From: an uncultured Flavobacteriaceae bacterium
GTDB lineage: Bacteria > Bacteroidota > Bacteroidia > Flavobacteriales > Flavobacteriaceae
Reading direction: 5' to 3'
DNA length: 64,000 bases
Assembly (NCBI GenBank): GCA_947487895.1
Contig: CANKYF010000004.1
Coordinates: 333,041 to 397,040, forward strand
Notes under the pieces: generated by a model
The model's database searches: none
What the model saw: only the letters and a program-made list of their open reading frames with translations
Told to the model about the DNA's origin: nothing
In this document: in pieces, positions 34,957 through 42,294 of the stretch
How positions within the stretch are numbered: the stretch's first letter is position 1
Layout: each line of letters opens with the position of its first letter
Position numbers and translations under genes: made by a program

Positions 34957-35433
34957 ATGGCAGTCTGGATGCAAATAATAGGGTTTCGTCAATCTAATTC
35001 TTTTGAAAAAGAAAAGGAACGGATCTCCAATATCCTAAACTCTGAAAATCTAAATTGGAGCCTAAAAAAGCTGAATAAAATTGAGTTCTTTGAATTTACT
35101 TTTATTGATCAACAATTAAAAATATACTTTGACAATCCAAATTTTATAGAGTTTTCAGGAACATCAGGTATTTTTGCAGCCTGGTTTAAATTCGTAGACA
35201 AAGAAAATACGGAATTGACTAATAAGGTTAAGAAAGTATTCTCCCAAATCGCCAATAAATACGGAATTCAAAAATTATACTATTTCTCGGAATGGTTTTT
35301 CTCTTTAGATGAGATAAGGTTGGAAGAGGAAACTTTTGAACAGTTAATAGAGAGAATTGAAAAATATCCTGATCTCAAAAAAACGGAATTACTTGGACTG
35401 CAAGCGAATGAATATTACGCGGAAAAAATATAA
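34957..35433 (+). CDS. Hypothetical protein, orphan
   Basis: The protein has 158 residues with no signal peptide or membrane helix. It is rich in aromatic and acidic residues (EFFEFTFIDQQLKIYFDNPNFIEF; KLYYFSEWFFSLDEIRLEEE). I do not recognise a family. The sequence around it is unlike most neighbours in having isolated, non-operonic placement with 268 nt before it and 188 nt after it. It could be a small acquired gene, for instance an immunity-type protein, but nothing in the sequence proves that. Confidence 0.6.
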   Translation: MAVWMQIIGFRQSNSFEKEKERISNILNSENLNWSLKKLNKIEFFEFTFIDQQLKIYFDNPNFIEFSGTSGIFAAWFKFVDKENTELTNKVKKVFSQIANKYGIQKLYYFSEWFFSLDEIRLEEETFEQLIERIEKYPDLKKTELLGLQANEYYAEKI

Positions 35434-35621
35434 AGTTGCTAATATTATATATGAAATCAGAGCAAAGTTTAGTGCTAGATCGAAAGGTCATTTCCTTTTT
35501 GCAGTGGCGCTAAATTTTTATAAATTAAACAAGAAATAAAAATGCGCAGATAGATCAATTGGTTCTGGGATACTTGCCTTGCTCCGATTCATATATTTAG
35601 CGTTAAACGAAACCACAAAAC

Positions 35622-36377
35622 CTACTCCAACCAAACCTTAAAATCCTTCACCCTTTCTCTGGCCACTATAACATCTTGTTCATTATAAGAATTCAATTTT
35701 ATTTGTAAACGCGAATTGGTATAACTCACCATATCTTTTATGGCATTAATATTTACATAAAATTTTCTATTAATACGGAAAAATGTACGTGGCTCCAACT
35801 CCTCTTCTAATTGATCTAATGTTTTATCTAACAAATAGTTTCTTCCTTCAGTAGTATGTAAATAAGTCCCCTTATTTTCTGAGTAAAAACATTCAATCTC
35901 ATCAACATTAATTAATTTTAAATGTTGCCCTACTTTTATAGAAAAACGCTTTTTATATTCTCTATCTAAAGGATTTACCAATAGTTTTTTAATATCACTA
36001 AAATCTAAAGTAACTGCTTGGTTTTTTGGGTTATTCTCCTGATATTTTTCTACGGCCGTTTTTAAATCTTCAGAATCTATAGGTTTTAAAAGGTAATCTA
36101 TACTATTTAGCTTAAAGGCTTGTAACGCATACTCATCATAAGCCGTAGTAAAAATGATGGCAGACTTTATTTTAATAGTTTCAAAAATCTCAAATGATAA
36201 ACCATCACTTAACTGAATATCTAAAAATATCAAATCTGGATGTTCGTTGTTTTGAAACCATTCTATAGATTCTTCTACAGAATGCAGCATAGTTTCTGCT
36301 TCAATATTTAATTTATCTAGCATACGCTGTAAACGTCTTGCTGATGGTTTTTCATCTTCTATAATTATTACTTTCAT
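35622..36377 (-). CDS. LytTR-family response regulator
   Basis: With the MKV start (ATG 36377; an ATG at 36392 adds five residues) the protein has 251 residues. The receiver domain runs from KVIIIEDEKP with phosphorylatable D53 in DLIFLDIQLSDG and the T/K positions (FTTAYDEYAL, DYLLKPID). The C-terminal 100 residues form a LytTR DNA-binding domain (IECFYSENKGTYLHT, RTFFRINRKFYVNI). LytTR proteins bind direct repeats about 21 bp apart, which matches the repeats at 40437-40467 and 44529-44559. Its partner kinase is encoded upstream on the same strand (37943-39286). Confidence 0.92.
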   Translation of the reverse strand: MKVIIIEDEKPSARRLQRMLDKLNIEAETMLHSVEESIEWFQNNEHPDLIFLDIQLSDGLSFEIFETIKIKSAIIFTTAYDEYALQAFKLNSIDYLLKPIDSEDLKTAVEKYQENNPKNQAVTLDFSDIKKLLVNPLDREYKKRFSIKVGQHLKLINVDEIECFYSENKGTYLHTTEGRNYLLDKTLDQLEEELEPRTFFRINRKFYVNINAIKDMVSYTNSRLQIKLNSYNEQDVIVARERVKDFKVWLE

Positions 36378-36421
36378 ATATTTTCTGTTCATTTAATTTT
36401 GTTATAAAATAAAAAATGAAA

Positions 36422-36493
36422 TGTCACATTGAGCGCAGTCGAAATGCTTAAAAAAGTCAAATTTTGAAGGTCTTCGACTGCGCTCAGACAGAC
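36422..36493. repeat. Inverted repeat of the GAGCGCAGTCGAA type
   Basis: TGTCACATTGAGCGCAGTCGAAA at the left and TTCGACTGCGCTCAGACAGACA at the right are inverted copies, separated by about 25 nt of AT-rich loop. The half-unit recurs inside topB at 48972-48999. It lies upstream of the LytTR gene. Confidence 0.85.
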
Positions 36494-36522
36494 ATTCTAA
36501 TAACCATGGCCCCCATTATCTA

Positions 36523-36598
36523 ACGTCATTACAAAGGAGGCTCAACTGAAGTAATCTATCTAATTTAAAAGATTGCTTCGCTGCACTCGCAATGACGT
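36523..36598. repeat. Second inverted repeat, ACGTCATT...AATGACGT
   Basis: ACGTCATT (36523-36530) pairs with AATGACGT (36591-36598), and GAAGTAATCT (36548-36557) with AGATTGCTTC (36570-36579), leaving a short AT loop. This is the familiar flavobacterial GTCATTGCGAG/AAGCAATCT palindrome. It sits directly beside the stop of the 2TM gene at 36600 and may end transcripts. Confidence 0.8.
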
Positions 36599-36599
36599 A

Positions 36600-36926
36600 C
36601 TACTCCCAAATAGTGGTTTCTTCTTTGTTTTGTTTATCTAAAAACTCTTTTGCTTTTTTATCTTCCCAGGACTTACTGAAAAAGGTCTTTTCGCTAAGCG
36701 CCCATCTTCCATGTAAAACTATAAAAACAGTCCAAGTCAATATCATTATAGAATTAAACCATAGGAAGAAATCTGCATAAGGATTATTGTCATCAAGTAT
36801 ATAAATATTAAATAACATGAGCCCTACTGCAATAATATATCCCATCAAGTGCAGGTAAAAAATTTTAACATGCCTTACCTTTTCTTTAGCCTTAGTGTAC
36901 AGATTTTTATTCTGTTGTGCATCCAT
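36600..36926 (-). CDS. 2TM-domain membrane protein (third small 2TM gene)
   Basis: The protein has 108 residues and consists of one 2TM domain: a charged lead-in (NLYTKAKEKVRHVKIFYLHLMGYI), two membrane helices (IIAVGLMLFNIYIL-like and SIMILTWTVFIVLHG) and the closing FSKSWEDKKAKEFLDKQ, which is the conserved signature of the family. Function unknown. It is 3 nt from the next 2TM gene and belongs to the kinase/LytTR locus. It is somewhat more diverged than its neighbours (WALSEKTFFSKSWEDKK). Confidence 0.88.
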   Translation of the reverse strand: MDAQQNKNLYTKAKEKVRHVKIFYLHLMGYIIAVGLMLFNIYILDDNNPYADFFLWFNSIMILTWTVFIVLHGRWALSEKTFFSKSWEDKKAKEFLDKQNKEETTIWE

Positions 36927-36929
36927 AAC

Positions 36930-37259
36930 TTAATGTAAATTTTTATCTTCTTGATCCATAAACTTTTTAATTTGGCGTTCTTCCCAAGACTTGCTAAATA
37001 ATCTATTTTTACCAAATACGCCTATGGCATGAAAACCTAAGCCAATACCCCAAAAAAGTGGCGTTGCAAATGTTCCAAAGTGAAAAATATTCCAATTAGA
37101 TTTTACACCAATCATTATAATGAGAAATATATTTACTATTACATACCAAAAAGCATGCGCATAAAACCCTTTTAGTTCTTTTATTCTCTTTTGTGCTCTT
37201 AAATAAGCATCTTCTTTTTTATAGTTACTATGGTTTGTTGTTTCTTCTAATCGTCTCAT
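36930..37259 (-). CDS. 2TM-domain membrane protein (second small 2TM gene)
   Basis: With the ATG at 37259 the protein has 109 residues (a TTG at 37271 would add four). Layout: DAYLRAQKRIKELKGFYAHAFWYVIVN, helix one, TFATPLFWGIGLGFHAIGVFG, helix two, then LFSKSWEERQIKKFMDQE. This is a complete single 2TM domain. Located between two other 2TM genes on the same strand. Confidence 0.88.
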   Translation of the reverse strand: MRRLEETTNHSNYKKEDAYLRAQKRIKELKGFYAHAFWYVIVNIFLIIMIGVKSNWNIFHFGTFATPLFWGIGLGFHAIGVFGKNRLFSKSWEERQIKKFMDQEDKNLH

Positions 37260-37271
37260 AATCTTATACAA

Positions 37272-37952
37272 TTAATTCCACCCTTTTTGTTCATTATCAT
37301 CACCCATATACTCTTGTATTTTACGTTGCTCCCATTGTTTACTAAAAATGAGATTTTTGGTAAATAAACTTAGCCCGTGTATGCCTAAACCTAGCCCCCA
37401 GAAAACAGCAGTTGCATAGGTATACCACTCTTTAAAAGACAGATCTGCTACAAAGAATAAAACAGCATATATAAAAATATTCACGACCACATAAACCACT
37501 GCATGCCAGTAAAAACCTGAAAGATTATCTAACTTCTTCTTTGCAGCAAAATAGGCGTCTCTTTTTGAAAAATCTTCTAACTCTTCCTCTGTATAATATT
37601 TATGTACAGTCTTAAACTCTTGAACTTCTTGTTCTATGTAGTGTTTAAGTTTTTTGTTTTTCCATGTATAAAAAGTTTTAGTACTATCACTAAGTACAGC
37701 AAAACCATGAAATGCAATACCAATACCCCAAGCTGCCCAAAGTCCGAATGTTGAAAAATCAAAAAAGGCTTGTTCAAAAGTTTCACCTCTATTGATATTA
37801 TGAATCACTTTTAATGTTGAAACCAATATATTTACAGCAATGTATACTAAAAGATGAATGAAAAACCCTCTAATATCATCTACTCGCTTTTTGGCTCTTA
37901 TGTATTGTTCTTCTTTATTAAAGTCTCTCATTGCATAAGTTGTTAGTTCCAT
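37272..37952 (-). CDS. Tandem 2TM-domain membrane protein (two 2TM units)
   Basis: The start is ambiguous. The ATG at 37952 (MELTTYAMRDF) overlaps the end of the kinase gene by 10 nt; an internal ATG at 37931 is possible, and the longer frame to 38006 reads through the kinase end and is unlikely. The protein has 226 residues and two 2TM domains: residues of about 12-105 (EEQYIRAKKRVDDIRGFFIHLLVYI ... TWKNKKLKHYIEQE) and 115-215 (KRDAYFAAKKKLDNLSGFYWHAVVYVVVN ... FSKQWEQRKIQEYMGDD). So it is an internal duplication within the 2TM cluster. Confidence 0.85.
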   Translation of the reverse strand: MELTTYAMRDFNKEEQYIRAKKRVDDIRGFFIHLLVYIAVNILVSTLKVIHNINRGETFEQAFFDFSTFGLWAAWGIGIAFHGFAVLSDSTKTFYTWKNKKLKHYIEQEVQEFKTVHKYYTEEELEDFSKRDAYFAAKKKLDNLSGFYWHAVVYVVVNIFIYAVLFFVADLSFKEWYTYATAVFWGLGLGIHGLSLFTKNLIFSKQWEQRKIQEYMGDDNEQKGWN

Positions 37953-39286
37953 CTGGTTTCCTCTTCTTCTTGTTTCATGAATTCCTCTATTTTTCGCTTT
38001 TCCCAACTGCGTCCAAAAGCTTTATCTGTCACAAATACTCTAAATGCTTGAATGACCAAACCTAATCCCCAACCAAACATGGGAAACCAGAACCACTGAA
38101 AATTCCAAGAGGTTCTATAATTAATGAATGCTAAAAAAGGAATTACAAAAATGTAGGATACAAGGCTATAATAAAAACCTTTAAGCTCTTCTACATGGTT
38201 TCGCGCTCTTAAATAACTGTCGTCTATGTTGTTTGATGATTTTGGTCTCATGATTGATATTTGTTTTGTAAGCATTGGTATGGATACCAAAAACTTAGCT
38301 GATGTTTTATTAATGTCTACTCTTCTTGTTGTTAACAAATTATAGCGCTGTTTTATATTACTTAAACCTACGCCACTACTCTTTTTAACTATTTGCTTTG
38401 GTTGCAAGTTGTTCTCAACAACTAAATTCCCACGATCTTCATATATATTGATATGTAAAGGTTTACTGGGGGTTACCATATTATGTTTTACGGCATTTTC
38501 TAATAGTAATTGTAACGATAATGGTACTACCTTACTTTCTGGGTTTAATGCTTTTTCTGGCATAGTAAAAACAATACTGTCTTCAAAACGCATTTTTATT
38601 AAAGACATGTAGGTTTTTGCAAATTGTAATTCTTCATCTACAGATACTAATTCTTTGTTTTTTTGTTCCAACACATAACGGTACACTTTTGATAATGATG
38701 TTGTAAAATCTTGGGCTTTATCTGGATTTTCATCTATTAAACTAGTTAATACATTTAGACTGTTAAACAAAAAATGAGGATCTAATTGATTCTTTAAAGC
38801 ATCAAACTTAGCACTTGCTGTTCCTGCAATTACTTTTTGTTCTTTAATTCTATTTTGTTGATATTTATTATAGAAATATATAATATGGAAAATAACTACA
38901 ATGGCAAGCGTTACCCAGAGTCCGAAATAATAATACTCAAAACGTTCTCTTTCTAAAAACACTTCTAAAGAAGCCCCGCCATACAAGAAAAATATAAAAA
39001 TTCTTAATATAAATAACCCTATTAAGGTTATAATAGTTGATCCTACTATGCCAATAATTATACGTTTTACAGTACTATTTCTTTGCCAGTTTATAGTATT
39101 CATCCTATCAAAGAAAAACATATTAGAGTAGCCTAGTACAAAAGCATAAATTTGATAAAACCCAAAATCGATTAAAAAATCCTGTAAACTATCATAACTA
39201 AATTTATCTGAAAGTAACTCACCAATTATATAGACTATACAGCCTATTACAAATGTTAGTATGATATTTTTAATCGATTTTCTCAT
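37943..39286 (-). CDS. LytS-like histidine kinase with a C-terminal 2TM domain
   Basis: The protein has 447 residues. Four N-terminal membrane helices (residues of about 5-150) are followed by the LytS-type His_kinase domain (FDALKNQLDPHFLFNSLNVL, H in DPHFLFN) and the ATP-binding domain (LLLENAVKHN, then SSGVGLSNIKQRY). After about residue 345 comes a complete 2TM domain (SYLRARNHVEELKGFYYSLVSYI ... GRSWEKRKIEEFMKQEEE), so the kinase carries at its own end the same unit that the next three genes encode. The kinase should phosphorylate the LytTR protein at 35622-36377. The signal is unknown. Confidence 0.92.
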   Translation of the reverse strand: MRKSIKNIILTFVIGCIVYIIGELLSDKFSYDSLQDFLIDFGFYQIYAFVLGYSNMFFFDRMNTINWQRNSTVKRIIIGIVGSTIITLIGLFILRIFIFFLYGGASLEVFLERERFEYYYFGLWVTLAIVVIFHIIYFYNKYQQNRIKEQKVIAGTASAKFDALKNQLDPHFLFNSLNVLTSLIDENPDKAQDFTTSLSKVYRYVLEQKNKELVSVDEELQFAKTYMSLIKMRFEDSIVFTMPEKALNPESKVVPLSLQLLLENAVKHNMVTPSKPLHINIYEDRGNLVVENNLQPKQIVKKSSGVGLSNIKQRYNLLTTRRVDINKTSAKFLVSIPMLTKQISIMRPKSSNNIDDSYLRARNHVEELKGFYYSLVSYIFVIPFLAFINYRTSWNFQWFWFPMFGWGLGLVIQAFRVFVTDKAFGRSWEKRKIEEFMKQEEEETRWN

Positions 39287-39306
39287 GTTTTAACAGCTTT
39301 TTTAGT

Positions 39307-39930
39307 TTACTTATCGCAAGACTTCAGCAACATTTCTACTCTATCTTTTCCCCAATTAGGGTGAAATGACGATTCTGGTTTAAATTTAGCAAAAAGATCT
39401 AAGGCTTTTTCTAAATCTTTACAAAATGGCGTAGTGTCTTGCCCAAAAAACTTTGCGCCTCCAATGTTCCATTCTGCTTCACAATATACTACTCTAGGGT
39501 TCTCTGGTGCTATTGCTTTTGCTTTAGCATAGAGTTCTACCACCTTTGGTGATAAAGTCATCCCATAAGTAGCACCATCATAAGCCACCCAAGCTGTATG
39601 CAATAATGCTTGCATCACTAATATTTCTGGATTGTCTTTTGAAATTGCTGTAGCATCGTTTATCAAGTCCTGTGCTTTATTAAGTTGAACTGTTAATTTT
39701 TCTTTGTTTTTTTCTGAAAAGCTATTTGTAATAAGTACTTGAGCGGCATAATAAGGCGGTAACCAATTATCGTGTTCTGCTTTGGCTATGCGTTCAAATA
39801 AATTTGAAGCTTCTACAGATTGTCCACTTCCCCAAAGTTGAAAGGCCTTTTGCATACCCTTTTCATAGTTAGTTTGGGATTGTACAAATCCTGAAACTAA
39901 TAAAACTGTAATGATGATTAATTTTTTCAT
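39307..39930 (-). CDS. Secreted helical (TPR-like) hypothetical protein
   Basis: The protein has 207 residues with a signal peptide (MKKLIIITVLLVSGFVQSQ). The rest is helical with weak TPR-like spacing (SNLFERIAKAEHDNWLPPYYAAQVLI ... KAKAIAPENPRVVYCEAEW). It probably forms part of a transcript with DUF2141 (12 nt upstream) and the kinase (20 nt downstream), and so may be a periplasmic partner of this signalling locus. I cannot assign a function. Confidence 0.75.
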   Translation of the reverse strand: MKKLIIITVLLVSGFVQSQTNYEKGMQKAFQLWGSGQSVEASNLFERIAKAEHDNWLPPYYAAQVLITNSFSEKNKEKLTVQLNKAQDLINDATAISKDNPEILVMQALLHTAWVAYDGATYGMTLSPKVVELYAKAKAIAPENPRVVYCEAEWNIGGAKFFGQDTTPFCKDLEKALDLFAKFKPESSFHPNWGKDRVEMLLKSCDK

Positions 39931-39942
39931 TTTTAATTGTTT

Positions 39943-40371
39943 TTAAAGTTTAATATGTTGATTGATTGACTTTCCCTTTAACTCAAATTTGGCGTCTTCC
40001 CATTTTGGTGGCCCCATAAAACCAGTAGCGCCATTAGAACATCCATAATCTTCTTTTGGAATGCCAAATACACCTTTATCCATTTTATTATTATCATTTT
40101 CATCATGATAAACCGATATGGCATAGGTGCCATCTGGAATACCTTTTAAAATAACTTCACACTGATTATTTGATATTTTAGATATGGTTCCTTTATACAT
40201 TTCTCCTAAGAAATTTTCTTCTGAATTATATAACCCAATAAATACCTTACCATCATTACTTTCAAAGTTTGAAATAGTAACTGTAATATCATGCCCTGTA
40301 TCATTTTGCGCTTTAACACTATAAAAACTGCTTAAAAAAATCAGGGCTAAAAATGTAAATAAATGTCTCAT
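39943..40371 (-). CDS. DUF2141 secreted protein (first gene of kinase operon)
   Basis: The protein has 142 residues with a signal peptide ending near SVKAQ. The DUF2141 core is present: HDITVTISNFESNDGKVFIGLYNS, GIPDGTYAISVYHDENDNNKMDKG and GFMGPPKWEDAKFEL. DUF2141 proteins are small periplasmic beta proteins of unknown role, often found with TonB receptors. It starts the DUF2141-helical-kinase-2TM operon. Upstream there is a pair of 21-bp-spaced direct repeats at 40437-40467, and GATATTTG (minus strand, 40404-40397) is the candidate -7 element. A second DUF2141 gene is at 61193-61612. Confidence 0.88.
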   Translation of the reverse strand: MRHLFTFLALIFLSSFYSVKAQNDTGHDITVTISNFESNDGKVFIGLYNSEENFLGEMYKGTISKISNNQCEVILKGIPDGTYAISVYHDENDNNKMDKGVFGIPKEDYGCSNGATGFMGPPKWEDAKFELKGKSINQHIKL

Positions 40372-40396
40372 AATTGTTTGTTTATAAATTATATCA

Positions 40397-40467
40397 CAAA
40401 TATCTATCTCAAGTAAGCAATTTTAAAAAGTGAATTACCGAATTGTATTTTTAGTACGATGAATTGT
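40397..40467 (-). promoter_or_regulatory. Candidate LytTR-operated promoter of the DUF2141/kinase/2TM operon
   Basis: On the minus strand, ACAATTCATC (40458-40467) and ACAATTCGGT (40437-40446) are direct repeats with a 21-bp period. After exactly 32 nt comes GATATTTG (40404-40397), a near match to the -7 consensus. The same two repeats, period and 32-nt spacing occur before the TonB receptor gene at 44489-44559. Direct repeats with a 21-bp period are the operator type of LytTR regulators such as AgrA. Confidence 0.72.
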
Positions 40468-40515
40468 AAAGTTACACTTAGAAGCTACATTAAAATCAAA
40501 TAAACCAACTAAAAA

Positions 40516-40546
40516 CAGTACTTTAGTTTGTTCAATTTCAGTACTT
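40516..40546 (+). repeat. Direct repeat CAGTACTT, 23-nt period
   Basis: CAGTACTT occurs at 40516-40523 and again at 40539-40546, the second ending immediately before the ATG at 40547. It may be an operator, or part of the 5' leader that controls translation of the CBM9-like gene. Confidence 0.6.
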
Positions 40547-41308
40547 ATGAAAAACCTAGTTTGTATACTTATTCTAACTTTATACTTCCCCTTTCTTTTT
40601 AGTCAAAATGAAAAAAAACCTTCTATTTACAAAGTCTTAAAGACCAAGAATACAATAGTTATTGATGGAAAGTTAGATGATGCAGATTGGGCAAAAAGTG
40701 ACGTACGCCCATTCAATTATTTCTATAAAAAAACAACAAACTATCAACACCAAAAAACTAGTTATAGAATGCTTTGGGATGATAAAAACTTGTATCTATT
40801 TTTTGAATGTGAAGACACTCACATTGTAGCACAAGAAACCCAAAGAGATGGGCAACCTTTTTTTGATGATTGTGCTGAATTATTTCTAATACCCGCTCCT
40901 AAACCCTTAAATGTTCACATTGCCTTAGAAGTAAACTTATACAATGCAAAAAACGATATTTTATATGTTAATGATTTTGAAAAAGGAAAAGATATTGTTG
41001 CTAAATGGTACAACCCAAATTATGAGGTGGCATATCAAATTGACGGTACTTTAAATGATAATTCTGATGTTGATAAGGGTTGGACTATGGAGTTTAAAAT
41101 ACCTTTTAATATTCTTTGGGGCCTTGATAGAGCTTACCCAATACAAAAAGGCACAAAATATAGGTTTTTAGCTTTAAGACAAGATAGAAATGTTTTAGAA
41201 GCAGAAGATAATAAACGTGCTATTTCAAGCATTTTCCCAATAAATAATATTAAAGAAAAGGGAGCTCATCAACCTGAAATGTTTGGAATGATGGAACTTG
41301 TTGAATAA
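40547..41308 (+). CDS. CBM9-like secreted carbohydrate-binding protein
   Basis: The protein has 253 residues with a signal peptide (MKNLVCILILTLYFPFLFSQ). The mature part begins with KTKNTIVIDGKLDDADWAKSD, the typical start of the family-9 carbohydrate-binding module-like domain, and contains YRMLWDDKNLYLFFECED and GWTMEFKIPFNILW. Such free-standing CBM9-like proteins are common in Bacteroidota; a sugar ligand has not been shown for this one. It is divergent from the DUF2141 operon and 2 nt before an AraC-type gene. Confidence 0.88.
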   Translation: MKNLVCILILTLYFPFLFSQNEKKPSIYKVLKTKNTIVIDGKLDDADWAKSDVRPFNYFYKKTTNYQHQKTSYRMLWDDKNLYLFFECEDTHIVAQETQRDGQPFFDDCAELFLIPAPKPLNVHIALEVNLYNAKNDILYVNDFEKGKDIVAKWYNPNYEVAYQIDGTLNDNSDVDKGWTMEFKIPFNILWGLDRAYPIQKGTKYRFLALRQDRNVLEAEDNKRAISSIFPINNIKEKGAHQPEMFGMMELVE

Positions 41309-41310
41309 AT

Positions 41311-42219
41311 ATGAATACAGTCATTCAATTAGATTATAAAAACAGACTAAACAAAGTCTTTAAGTATATTGACAATCATTTAGATTCAAAACTATCTTTA
41401 AATAATATTTCTAAAATTGCCCTTTTTTCTCCATTTCATTTTCATAGAATATTCAAACTTATAACTAATGAAACACTTAATGAATATATTACTAGACGCA
41501 GAATAGAAAAATCGGCATTAGATATATTACATAAAAACATTACTGTAAAAGAAATTGCGTTAACCTATGGATTTAGTGATACCGCTTCATTTTCAAAAGC
41601 TTTTAAAAGATATTACAAGGTAAATCCAACAGAATTCAAAAAACAAAACCCCAACAGATTTAGCAGGATTAGACAACTTGAAAGCAAGATTGAACAACAC
41701 TATCCAGACTTTGATAAATACATTAGCATTATTAATAATTTAAAACACTGGATAACTATGAATGCTAAAATTGAAGTCAAAGAGATACAAAAAATGGAAT
41801 TAGCTTACATCTCTTGTATTGGATCTCAAAATTTAGAAGCCACTTTTCAAAATTTAATAAACTGGGCAACTCCTAAAGGTTTAATGCATGCTCAAACCAA
41901 AATGGCAACTATTTATCACGATAGTTTTAAAGTAACTGAACCGCATAAAGTTAGAATGCATGCTTGTATTTTAATTAATCACCCTATAAAAGTTAATGGT
42001 GAAATTGGATTAACAAGTATTAAAGGAGGAAAATATATTATTGGTAGTTTTGAAATTGGTATCCATGAATTTGAAAAATCTTGGACTGGTTTATTTCTTT
42101 GGATGAATGAAAACGGATATAAAAAAGCTGATAGAGAGCCCTTTGAAATATATCATAACAATTTTAATGAACACCCAGAAAAGAAAGCCATTGTAGATTT
42201 TTATATTCCTATTGAGTGA
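41311..42219 (+). CDS. AraC-family regulator with GyrI-like effector domain
   Basis: The protein has 302 residues. The N-terminal AraC double helix-turn-helix is complete (LNNISKIALFSPFHFHRIFKLITNE; VKEIALTYGFSDTASFSKAFKRY, then KVNPTEFKKQ). The C-terminal half is a GyrI-like/SOUL-type small-molecule domain (IEVKEIQKMELAYIS ... IHEFEKSWTGLFLWM), the layout of MarA/Rob/YdeE-type regulators. It lies 2 nt after the CBM9-like gene. Ends before a strong terminator at 42244-42276. Confidence 0.9.
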   Translation: MNTVIQLDYKNRLNKVFKYIDNHLDSKLSLNNISKIALFSPFHFHRIFKLITNETLNEYITRRRIEKSALDILHKNITVKEIALTYGFSDTASFSKAFKRYYKVNPTEFKKQNPNRFSRIRQLESKIEQHYPDFDKYISIINNLKHWITMNAKIEVKEIQKMELAYISCIGSQNLEATFQNLINWATPKGLMHAQTKMATIYHDSFKVTEPHKVRMHACILINHPIKVNGEIGLTSIKGGKYIIGSFEIGIHEFEKSWTGLFLWMNENGYKKADREPFEIYHNNFNEHPEKKAIVDFYIPIE

Positions 42220-42243
42220 TTCCAACTTCATTTAAAAAAATAA

Positions 42244-42276
42244 AACTCGAGCATTCAGAATTTGAATACTCGAGTT
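42244..42276. terminator. Bidirectional hairpin terminator
   Basis: AACTCGAGCATTC (42244-42256) pairs with GAATACTCGAGTT (42264-42276), a 13-bp stem with one mismatch and an 7-nt loop, with A and T runs at the sides. It is between the convergent AraC-GyrI and TonB receptor genes. Confidence 0.87.
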
Positions 42277-42294
42277 CCTTTAATCACAACCTCT

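Noticed and set aside
35357..35539. 60-codon frame overlapping the end of the orphan gene
   Set aside because: It overlaps the orphan in another frame for about 80 nt, has no family similarity, and is rich in lysine and asparagine, as expected from AT-rich non-coding sequence.
35508..35602. attC-like or integron cassette end after the orphan gene (CGCTAAAT ... ATTTAGCGTTAAAC)
   Set aside because: A GTTAAAC-like core is present on the right only; the matching RYYYAAC on the left is missing and no integrase or cassette array is visible.
37953..38006. Longer N-terminus for the tandem 2TM gene
   Set aside because: The extra residues (MGKAKNRGIHETRRRGNQ) are an antiphase reading of the kinase end; the ATG at 37952 or 37931 fits the family start better.
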